This document shows positions 1-5,351 of a DNA stretch of 10,429 nt, piece after piece. The stretch is taken from assembly GCA_016781635.1 (NCBI GenBank), contig JADDPY010000060.1, forward strand, positions 1 through 10,429. Reading direction: 5' to 3'. How positions within the stretch are numbered: position 1 is the first letter of the stretch; each line of letters starts with the position of its first letter. The stretch comes from Rubrobacter sp. (lineage in GTDB: Bacteria; Actinomycetota; Rubrobacteria; Rubrobacterales; Rubrobacteraceae). Both the position numbers and the translations under genes were made by a program. The notes under the pieces were generated by a model that made no database searches, was not told where the DNA came from, and saw only the letters and a list, made by a program, of their open reading frames with translations.

Positions 1-354
1 CGAGGGCCGAAGGGTCGAGGTCGGGGGCTTCTACGTCGGCGTGTTCAACACGGAGGAGGGCTTCTACGCCGTCTACGACGTCTGCCCCACAGGGACGGCC
101 CCCTCTCCGACGGGGACGTGGCCGCCGCTACCGTCACCTGCCCGCTTCATGCCCGCAAGATCGACCTGAAGACCGGCGCGGTGCTGAACGACGAAATGCT
201 CTCCTGCACCTTTACTTTCCCGGTAAAGATAGAGGACGGCTCGATCTACCTCGACACCCGGGCCCTGACCCCCCTCCGGCAGCGAGCTCCGCCTGAGCCG
301 GGGAAGCTTTCGGCCCCCGAAAAAGTGGTAAAAGGGCAGAGTAGGAAGAAATGA
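1..354 (+). pseudogene. nirD: NirD-type Rieske [2Fe-2S] protein, 5'-partial and frameshifted
   Basis: This is a Rieske ferredoxin-like domain resembling the small subunit of assimilatory nitrite reductase, which passes electrons towards nitrite reduction to ammonium in the cytoplasm. The gene enters from outside the window, so no start is visible. Bases 2-88 read in frame 2 as a typical N-terminal half (VEVGGFYVGVFNTEEGFYAV, then YDVCP). From about base 88 the homology continues in frame 1 as HRDGPLSDG, then VTCPLHARKIDLKTG, ending at TGA 352-354. The two halves together give the C-x-H and C-x-x-H iron-sulfur ligand motifs, but they join only if one C is added to the CCCC run at 85-88. Either the gene has a one-base deletion or the sequence has a homopolymer error. 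A basic, proline-rich tail of roughly 30 residues follows the domain. NirD is preferred over a generic Rieske ferredoxin because of the CPHRDGPLSDG and CPLH spacing. Confidence 0.75.
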
Positions 355-357
355 TCG

Positions 358-393
358 GAAGAGCCGGGGGCGCCACGGCGCCCCGGCTTCTTC
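358..393 (+). terminator. Strong hairpin terminator after nirD
   Basis: The arm AGCCGGGG (362-369) pairs with CCCCGGCT (381-388). Two further GC pairs (371-372 with 379-380) lie inside a one-base bulge at 370, around a CCACGG loop. Outer bases GAAG (358-361) can pair with CTTC (390-393) across a bulged T389. The 3' side is pyrimidine-rich rather than a clean T tract. It begins just 4 bases after the nirD stop and separates that gene from the next one. Confidence 0.65.
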
Positions 394-454
394 GATCACG
401 TTGGGTGAGAATGCGGCCCGGGCGTCGCGGAACGGGTCGAAAGGAGAGCGCGGT

Positions 455-1510
455 TTGAGCGAGGGTTGGAAAGAGTTTGCACCCTACCTCAAGGAGCTTG
501 CCCGGGGACCGGACAGCCTCCAGGACCTCGACCCAAGGATGGCCCGGGAGGCGACGGAGTTGATCCTGCGGGGCGTCGCCTCCCCGGCTCAGGCCGCGGG
601 GTTTTTCCTGATCGCCCGCGCCAAGGGCAGCGGCGCGGGAGAGCTCGCCGGTATAGCCGCCGGCATGCACGCCCTGATCCGCCCGATAAAAGCTCCCGGG
701 GGGGAGCCGGTAGTCGTCGTTGCCGGGGGATTCGACGGAAAGATCCGCACCGCGAATGTAGGGGCGGTCTCCTCCCTCGTAGCCGCCGCCGCGGGCGGCA
801 AGGTAGTCGTGCTGGCGGGCGAGGACATCCCCCCTAAAGCCGGCCGCACGAACCTCGACGCACTCAGAAACCTGAGCGTCCGAGCCCCTCAGACTCTGGA
901 GGAAGCAGAGTCTTCCCTCGCGGAGGACGGGTTCGCGGCCGTCTCCCCGCGGCAATACCTGCCAGAGCTCGACGTCCTCCGCCAACTCCGGAGGGAGATG
1001 GTACGAAGAACGGCATTGAACGTCGCCGAAAAGCTGGTCTCGCCGGTCCCGGGGGCGAGGATGATGGTCGGCATAACGCATCGGCGCCCGTTCCTGGAGA
1101 CCATGCCGGATGCCTTGAGGACACTCGAGGTGGAGAGGGCGCTCGTCTTCCAGGCGGTCGAGGGCTCGGACGAGGCACCGCTCGATGGCTCCTCCTCGCT
1201 CCTGCTGGTAACCGCAGAGGGCGACGAGGACGTAAAGGTCTCCCCGGAAGACCTGGGCCTCGGGCGCGCGGCGAGGGCGGACATCCCCTGGAAAGGCGAG
1301 GAGGCCGAAGCCGGGAGCCTGCTCGGGGCGCTATCGGGAGAAGAAGGTCCGGTGCTCGACTTCATCTTGTACAACGCGGCCCTGCGTCTCTGGCTCGCGG
1401 ACGAGGCGATCCCGCTCGCTTCTCACGTAAAAAGCGCCCGGGAGACAGTCTCCTCGGGCGCTGCTTCAGCGTTGCTGGACCAGATGCGGCGAGGCGCCGC
1501 AACGGGGTAG
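455..1510 (+). CDS. TrpD-like glycosyltransferase family 3 protein (TrpD2-type, non-canonical)
   Basis: This 351-residue homologue of anthranilate phosphoribosyltransferase has the two-domain layout of the family. A helical N-terminal domain spans about 20-80 (SPAQAAGFFLIARAKGSG), followed by the nucleoside phosphorylase-like domain. The start chosen is TTG 455, with AAGGAG at 441-446 and 8 bases of spacing. An upstream in-frame TTG at 401 lacks such a site. At 90-103 the sequence AGGFDGKIRTANVG replaces the canonical GTGGD...TFN-ST PRPP loop, and GEDIPPKAGRTN (122-133) replaces the KHGNR region. The metal-site pair D239-E240 is kept. These losses fit TrpD2/YbiB-type paralogues better than a tryptophan-pathway enzyme, so the substrate is unknown. 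The C-terminal ARETVSSGAASALL resembles the TrpD family end. It sits behind nirD but beyond a terminator, and no other trp gene is nearby. The stop codon lies inside an inverted repeat. Confidence 0.75.
   Translation: MSEGWKEFAPYLKELARGPDSLQDLDPRMAREATELILRGVASPAQAAGFFLIARAKGSGAGELAGIAAGMHALIRPIKAPGGEPVVVVAGGFDGKIRTANVGAVSSLVAAAAGGKVVVLAGEDIPPKAGRTNLDALRNLSVRAPQTLEEAESSLAEDGFAAVSPRQYLPELDVLRQLRREMVRRTALNVAEKLVSPVPGARMMVGITHRRPFLETMPDALRTLEVERALVFQAVEGSDEAPLDGSSSLLLVTAEGDEDVKVSPEDLGLGRAARADIPWKGEEAEAGSLLGALSGEEGPVLDFILYNAALRLWLADEAIPLASHVKSARETVSSGAASALLDQMRRGAATG
1429..1462 (-). terminator. Intrinsic terminator for the minus-strand unit, inside the TrpD-like gene
   Basis: Read on the minus strand, AGCGCCCG pairs with CGGGCGCT (1455-1462 with 1433-1440) and GGAG pairs with CTCC (1450-1453 with 1441-1444). 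The loop has 5 bases and there is one bulged base at 1454. The stem runs directly into a stretch of five T (1433-1429). This is a complete intrinsic terminator on the minus strand only, about 75 bases past the stop of the 43-codon gene, and it overlaps the last 27 or so codons of the convergent TrpD-like gene. Confidence 0.7.
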
Positions 1511-1526
1511 CCTCGGGGGCTACCCC
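1504..1526. terminator. Perfect inverted repeat between convergent genes
   Basis: GGGGTAGCC (1504-1512) and GGCTACCCC (1518-1526) form a perfect 9-bp stem with a TCGGG loop. The stop codon of the TrpD-like gene is inside the left arm. No T tract follows on either strand, so it may act as a 3'-end stabilising hairpin or a weak bidirectional terminator rather than a classical one. Confidence 0.5.
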
Positions 1527-1537
1527 ACCCGGGGATG

Positions 1538-1669
1538 CTACCTTCCGCCGAGGCGGCGCGAGACCTGTTTGATGATTTCGCGCTGGACACGCGGGTTCTT
1601 CAGGAGTTGTATCCCGAGACGCCGCGCTTGCGGGTTCTTCAACAGCTTGAGGGCGATGCCCTTCATCAT
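1538..1669 (-). CDS. Small, very basic 43-aa protein with tandem LLKNP repeat
   Basis: A 44-codon frame on the minus strand begins at ATG 1669 and stops at TAG 1540-1538. A perfect AGGAGG (1680-1675) lies 5 bases before the ATG, which makes translation credible. The peptide starts MMKGIALKLL and ends in VSRRLGGR. It has 12 Lys/Arg and a single acidic residue. The core is a duplicated unit: LLKNP at residues 9-13 and again at 22-26, a 13-residue period, each followed by basic and aliphatic residues that would form amphipathic helix. There is no signal peptide and no long membrane segment. It lies 60 bases downstream of the topoisomerase gene on the same strand and upstream of a minus-strand terminator, so the two probably share a transcript. 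I do not recognise a family. Nucleic-acid binding or membrane-surface binding are possible from charge alone. Confidence 0.6.
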   Translation of the reverse strand: MMKGIALKLLKNPQARRLGIQLLKNPRVQREIIKQVSRRLGGR

Positions 1670-1729
1670 GGTTGCCTCCTAATCGGTCGTTCGGGCCCAC
1701 GAGGGGCCAGCTCTCAGGGGGCGATTCTA

Positions 1730-2776
1730 CTACGCGGCTTTTTCGAGCTCGCGGCGGAGCTTCCTCTGCAGCAACTCAAGGAGGGACTCCTCATCCTGCG
1801 TGAGATCGCCCTGCTCGGCGGCGATCATCTCTTCGAGGTGCTCGGCCTGGCGCGCGATCACCTCCCCTTCCAGATAGTGCTCTATCACGCGCGGGCTGAC
1901 GTATGAGACCCGCGCAATATCTCGGGTGTTGCCGAGCCTCTCCGCGACCGCGTCTATCGCCCGGAGGACGTTCTTTTTGGCCTTCTTCTCGTCCTCCTCC
2001 GCCCCTAGCTCTGCGAGCTTGACGGCGGCGACGAGCGTCCCCGCCCAGGTTCGGAAGTCTTTCGGGGTGAACTCCGGCCCCATGATTTCCTTGATATAGA
2101 CGCTCAGGTCGCGGCTCTTCACGTCGCGGACCTTGCTGCCCTCCTTGTACTTGAAGATCTCGTACCCCGGAAGCGCCGCGGACTGTTCGACCACCTCGCG
2201 CAGCCTCCCGTCGGCGACGCACTTGCGTTGCATCTGCCCCCACTTGCCCCGATACTCGAAGATCATTTCGTCCCCGTGAATTTTGAGGTGCTTGCGCCGC
2301 AGGGTAGCGATACCGTACGTCTGGTTCTTCTTCGCGTACCGCTCGTCACCGACGCGGAAGTATGCCGCGTTTATGAGCCGCGTCATACACGCCAGAACCT
2401 TCTCGCGGTCGAGCTTCTCGTGGTTCAGGTGCTCGCTGGTGATACGCCGCATGTCGGGGAGTCGGTCACCGAAGCGCAGGATGCGTTCGAACTTCTCCTT
2501 CTCCTTACGCTCGCGGTACTTGCGATGGTAGAGATACTGCAACCTCCCCGCAGAGTCGTAACCGACCGCCTGTACCTTCGCGGACGGCCCACGCGCTATG
2601 CTCACGTCCTGCCAGGCCGGAGGGATTTTGAGGGCTTCGATGCGTTCGAGGACCTTCTCCTCACGCGCCTCCTCGCCGGAGTCTGGATAGACGTACGAGA
2701 ATCCCTTCTCTTTGGTCCCGACTCGCTTTATGCCCGTCTCGTGAAGGAGGTGCCTCCCGCGCGCTATCTCGCCCAT
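1730..2776 (-). CDS. DNA topoisomerase IB (bacterial, poxvirus-like)
   Basis: This 348-residue type IB topoisomerase relaxes supercoils by nicking one strand through a 3'-phosphotyrosine. The N-terminal domain carries IPPAWQDVSI (51-60) and GRLQYLYH (77-84). The catalytic domain has RVGDERYAKKNQTYGIATL (141-159), where R141 matches the first catalytic Arg. A hairpin lysine, K178, is in EYRGKW, and the second Arg, R242, is in DFRTWAGT. The nucleophile is Y292 in SYVSP. At the place of the vaccinia active-site His (9 residues before Tyr) there is N283, in LGNT, as I recall for many bacterial members. The C-terminal tail past residue 310 is acidic and helical. Length is as expected for the bacterial family. 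The start at 2776 has GGAGAG 9 bases upstream. It lies 115 bases past the membrane-protein gene, behind a hairpin and a possible -10, so it may have its own promoter. Confidence 0.93.
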   Translation of the reverse strand: MGEIARGRHLLHETGIKRVGTKEKGFSYVYPDSGEEAREEKVLERIEALKIPPAWQDVSIARGPSAKVQAVGYDSAGRLQYLYHRKYRERKEKEKFERILRFGDRLPDMRRITSEHLNHEKLDREKVLACMTRLINAAYFRVGDERYAKKNQTYGIATLRRKHLKIHGDEMIFEYRGKWGQMQRKCVADGRLREVVEQSAALPGYEIFKYKEGSKVRDVKSRDLSVYIKEIMGPEFTPKDFRTWAGTLVAAVKLAELGAEEDEKKAKKNVLRAIDAVAERLGNTRDIARVSYVSPRVIEHYLEGEVIARQAEHLEEMIAAEQGDLTQDEESLLELLQRKLRRELEKAA

Positions 2777-2816
2777 TCCCCCGTTCTCTCCAAACTATCC
2801 GGTATGGCTGCGCGAG

Positions 2817-2822
2817 AATATA
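2817..2822 (-). promoter_or_regulatory. Possible -10 element for the topoisomerase gene
   Basis: TATATT on the minus strand, 40 bases before the ATG at 2776 and just past the 2841-2860 hairpin. No convincing -35 is present at the normal distance, so this is a weak call resting on one hexamer in otherwise GC-rich DNA. Confidence 0.3.
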
Positions 2823-2835
2823 CCCAACGCTGCCG

Positions 2836-2860
2836 AAAATCGTGTGCGGGGACGCACACG
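2836..2860 (-). terminator. Hairpin with short T run after the membrane-protein gene
   Basis: CGTGTGCG (2841-2848) and CGCACACG (2853-2860) make an 8-bp stem with a 4-base loop. On the minus strand the stem is followed by ATTTT (2840-2836). It sits 32 bases past the stop of the membrane-protein gene and before the topoisomerase start. It would end or attenuate the upstream transcript. Confidence 0.5.
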
Positions 2861-2891
2861 TCGCCCCCTGCCTAGCCTCCGGGATCGACTT

Positions 2892-3677
2892 TTATCGCGT
2901 CCCGTCTACGCCGGCGTGGTAACGGGTTCCGAGGCGACCGCCGAGAAAGCCTCCGAGGAGCGCCAGAAGGAGCGCGCCGACGATGATCCCGGCCCCGGCC
3001 AGCCCGAGTTCCGTCAGTCCGCCGACGGTCGGCAGAACCGTGTTCTGCACGAACTCTTGCAAGACGTCGAAAAACCGGCCGGGCAGGAAGCTCCCGACCG
3101 CCGCGACGAGCAGGACGAGGGCGAGGCTCCACGCCACGCTCATCATCCCGTTGCGGCCCCCGTCGAAGCGGGCCATCCTCCCGGCGACGTATCCCCCGAA
3201 CAGGTATGCGAGAAACAGGACCAGGCCCACGACCACGAGCCCCGTAATGATCGCCGTCCCGATCTCCCTGCCCGCCAGGTTCAACGTAAACCCTAGCGGC
3301 ACGAGCACGAGCCCGGCGAGGGCCAACGAAGCGAGCCCGGTGAGGACGGCGATCAGGCACCCCACGAAGCTGGCTAGCCAGTCCACCCCCCCGTACATAT
3401 CCCGGAGACGCTCTTCGCGCTCCTCGTTCGCCTCGAAATATCCCCTGGGGTTTGTCTGCTCCTCGGCCCCGGCGCCCCGGGAGCCGGGGGTCCGAATGAT
3501 GCGCGTCTCTGCCCCCTCCCGCCCGGTCTCATCCTGGGGCACGCGTCGCGTCTCGCCTTCTCCGGCCTCGCGGGAGGTGGGTACGCGTCGCGTGGCCTCC
3601 GGGTCTCCCCCGGCCTCTCCGAGCGGCCCGGTCCTCCGGCGCCGGTCCTCGGTCCTGTCCTGCGGCCCGTCTTCCAT
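2892..3677 (-). CDS. YrzE-like four-helix membrane protein with charged N-terminal tail
   Basis: This is a 261-residue integral membrane protein of unknown function. I chose ATG 3677 because AGGAGG (3690-3685) lies 7 bases before it. Upstream ATGs at 3704 and 3731 have no such site. The first 95 or so residues are hydrophilic, rich in Arg, Glu and Gly, and contain a repeated motif: TRRVP at 29-33 and 43-47, with a looser TRIIR at 58-62. Then MYGGVDWLASFVG opens the membrane part. Hydrophobic segments are seen at about 99-129, 139-163, 180-198 and 223-248. The end, LGGRLGTRYHAGVD, together with the GGVDW entry resembles actinobacterial proteins annotated as YrzE family. That assignment is from memory of the pattern. 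The tail probably faces the cytoplasm given its charge. It is transcribed divergently from glnA and leads into the topoisomerase gene. Confidence 0.75.
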   Translation of the reverse strand: MEDGPQDRTEDRRRRTGPLGEAGGDPEATRRVPTSREAGEGETRRVPQDETGREGAETRIIRTPGSRGAGAEEQTNPRGYFEANEEREERLRDMYGGVDWLASFVGCLIAVLTGLASLALAGLVLVPLGFTLNLAGREIGTAIITGLVVVGLVLFLAYLFGGYVAGRMARFDGGRNGMMSVAWSLALVLLVAAVGSFLPGRFFDVLQEFVQNTVLPTVGGLTELGLAGAGIIVGALLLALLGGFLGGRLGTRYHAGVDGTR

Positions 3678-3737
3678 CTCTCCCCCTCCTTCGCGCTCAC
3701 TCATCCCGGCGAAGGTAGCAACCCCCCGCATCCCCTG

Positions 3738-3743
3738 ATTCTA
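3738..3743 (-). promoter_or_regulatory. Possible -10 element for the membrane-protein gene
   Basis: TAGAAT on the minus strand, 60 bases before the chosen start at 3677. The -35 region is not clear. It is listed because it is the best -10-like hexamer I found on that side of the divergent intergenic region. Confidence 0.3.
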
Positions 3744-3870
3744 CCCCGGTGCCGTCCACCACTCATCCTGAGGTGCTCCGTGCCCGCATTTGTACACGCG
3801 GCCAAAAATCCGGCCTTTCAAGCTCCTCTTGCTTGTACCCAGGGCCCTACTCACCGGCCCGCAGCGTACA

Positions 3871-3876
3871 TATTAT
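3871..3876 (+). promoter_or_regulatory. Possible glnA -10 element
   Basis: TATTAT about 90 bases before the TTG start. A weak match, TACTCA at 3848-3853, stands 17 bases upstream as -35. Transcription from here would begin near 3883, exactly where the foldable leader begins, which gives the call some support. Confidence 0.4.
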
Positions 3877-3882
3877 GGCTCA

Positions 3883-3964
3883 CATGGGCTGCGGGGAAAC
3901 CCGTTGTGGAAGGATAGGCCCATCATCTCGCAAGAAAGAGACAACGCAAGGACGGGAGGCAAGG
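3883..3964 (+). promoter_or_regulatory. Candidate structured 5' leader of glnA
   Basis: The proposed leader can fold. ATGGGC (3884-3889) pairs with GCCCAT (3918-3923). Inside this is CGGG-GAAA-CCCG (3892-3903), a 4-bp hairpin with a GNRA tetraloop, followed by an unpaired purine-rich stretch (3905-3917). An alternative pairing, CGTTGT (3902-3907) with ACAACG (3941-3946), would break the tetraloop hairpin, so two exclusive states are possible. The hexamer CGCAAG occurs twice (3929-3934 and 3945-3950). The leader ends in the GGGAGG ribosome site (3954-3959). It does not match the known glnA glutamine riboswitch as I remember it. The function is inferred only. Confidence 0.4.
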
Positions 3965-5296
3965 TTGGAGGCACAGGCCAAGCAGCAGGTGTTGCAGCAG
4001 GCAAAGGCGGCGGACGTCAAGTTCATTCGCATGTGGTTCACGGACATGCTAGGGACGCTCAAGAGCTTCGCGCTCACGGTCGAGGAGCTAGAAGACGCTC
4101 TCGACGGCGGGCTAGGGTTCGACGGCTCCTCCATCACGGGCTACAACGACATCGAGGAATCGGACATGATCGCCATGCCCGACCCGTCGACTTTCCAGGT
4201 GTTCCCCTGGAGCCCGAAGGAGAACGCCGTAGCCAGGATGTTCTGCGATGTGCAGACTCCCGACGGCGACCCCTACGTCGGCGACCCGCGCCACGTGTTG
4301 CGCCGCGCGCTGGAGCGGGCAAACGAGATGGGCTTCGACAACTTCTTTGTCGGCCCCGAGCTTGAGTTCTTCTACTTCAAGGACTCCCTGGGCACCGAGG
4401 TTCTCGACCGCGGCGGCTACTTCGACCTCACGACGCTCGACGCCGCGACATCCCTGAGGCGCGAGACCGTACTCGCGCTGCAGCAGTTCGGGATCCACGT
4501 CGAGTACTCGCACCACGAGGTCGCGCACTCCCAGCACGAGATCGACTTGCGCTTCGACGAGGCGATGAAGATGGCCGACAAGGTGATGACATACAAGACG
4601 GTCGTCAAGGAGATCGCCACGCGCCACGGGGTCTACGCGACGTTCATGCCGAAGCCGATGCAGGACCAGAACGGCTCGGGTATGCACACCCACCAGAGCC
4701 TGTTCCAGGGCGACAAGAACGCGTTCTTCGACCCGAACGATCAGTACTTCCTCAGCGACACCTGCAAGGCGTTTATCGCCGGTCAGCTCCGCCACGCGCG
4801 GGAGCTGTCGATCATCTTCGCCCAGAACGTAAACTCCTACAAGCGCCTGGTCCCCGGCTTCGAGGCCCCGGTGTACATCGCCTGGAGCCGCAAGAACCGC
4901 TCGGCGCTCGTGCGCGTCCCGGGCTTCCACCCGGGCCAGGAGAAGGCCACGCGGATGGAACTGCGCTGCCCCGACCCCTCAGCGAACATCTACCTGACCA
5001 TGGCCGCCCTCCTGCACGCCGGTCTCGAAGGCATCGAGAAGGGCTATGAGCTCCCCGAGCCCATGGAGCGCAACCTCTACAATCTCTCCCACGAGGAGCG
5101 GGAGAAGATGGGCATCCAGAGCTTGCCGGGCTCCCTCGGCGAGGCCATCGAGGAGGCCGAGAACTCCGAGCTTCTCTACAAGGCCCTCGGCGAGCACGTC
5201 TACAACCGCCTCCTCAACGTGAAGCGTGAGGAGTGGGACGAGTACCGCATGCAGGTCACGCCGTACGAGATCCAGAAGTACCTGCCGATCCTCTAG
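3965..5296 (+). CDS. glnA: Glutamine synthetase type I (GSI-alpha)
   Basis: This enzyme makes glutamine from glutamate, ammonium and ATP, as a cytoplasmic dodecamer in characterised members. I place the start at TTG 3965, with GGGAGG 5 bases before it, giving 443 residues, the usual GSI-alpha size. The open frame extends 72 codons upstream, but those residues do not resemble the family. Motifs in order are GFDGSSITGY (51-60), GPELEFF with metal-binding glutamates (130-136), HHEVAHSQHEID (183-194), MPKPMQDQNGSGMHTH (228-243), NSYKRLVPGFEAP (290-302) and the C-terminal NLYNLSHEE (370-378). The short length lacks the GSI-beta insert. Y372 sits where GSI-beta is adenylylated, but the flanking sequence differs, so adenylylation is doubtful. 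D62 stands where Bacillus GSI-alpha has the feedback-related Arg. The gene is monocistronic: leader before, intrinsic terminator after. Confidence 0.96.
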   Translation: MEAQAKQQVLQQAKAADVKFIRMWFTDMLGTLKSFALTVEELEDALDGGLGFDGSSITGYNDIEESDMIAMPDPSTFQVFPWSPKENAVARMFCDVQTPDGDPYVGDPRHVLRRALERANEMGFDNFFVGPELEFFYFKDSLGTEVLDRGGYFDLTTLDAATSLRRETVLALQQFGIHVEYSHHEVAHSQHEIDLRFDEAMKMADKVMTYKTVVKEIATRHGVYATFMPKPMQDQNGSGMHTHQSLFQGDKNAFFDPNDQYFLSDTCKAFIAGQLRHARELSIIFAQNVNSYKRLVPGFEAPVYIAWSRKNRSALVRVPGFHPGQEKATRMELRCPDPSANIYLTMAALLHAGLEGIEKGYELPEPMERNLYNLSHEEREKMGIQSLPGSLGEAIEEAENSELLYKALGEHVYNRLLNVKREEWDEYRMQVTPYEIQKYLPIL

Positions 5297-5323
5297 CATC
5301 GGCCAGTCAGTAATTTGTTTCGG

Positions 5324-5351
5324 GGCGCGGAGAGATCCGCGCCTTTTCTTT
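5324..5351 (+). terminator. Strong intrinsic terminator of glnA
   Basis: GGCGCGGA (5324-5331) pairs with TCCGCGCC (5336-5343) around a GAGA loop, and TTTTCTTT (5344-5351) follows at once. The T tract overlaps the stop codon of the convergent hisN gene at 5350-5352. On the minus strand there is no T run, so it is directed mainly at glnA. Confidence 0.9.

Noticed and set aside
73..399. Minus-strand open frame opposite nirD
   Set aside because: It runs opposite clear Rieske homology and through the terminator hairpin. It is an antisense shadow produced by high GC.
1694..1708. GGCCC/GGGCC hairpin between topoisomerase IB and the small gene
   Set aside because: Only 5 bp and no T tract, too weak to call as a terminator.
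2228..2875. Plus-strand open frame of 215 codons opposite topoisomerase IB
   Set aside because: The minus frame has unmistakable topoisomerase motifs. This frame has no recognisable protein and no ribosome site.
3370..3381. 12-bp palindrome CTGGCTAGCCAG
   Set aside because: It is inside a coding region with no second copy or regulatory context, and is probably chance.
3790..3860. TGTACA and TTGTACC elements upstream of glnA considered as GlnR-type boxes
   Set aside because: The spacing and GTnAC/GAAAC half-sites of actinobacterial GlnR boxes are not matched.
4112..4930. Long minus-strand frame inside glnA (272 codons)
   Set aside because: A His/Val/Leu-rich shadow of the conserved glutamine synthetase codons.
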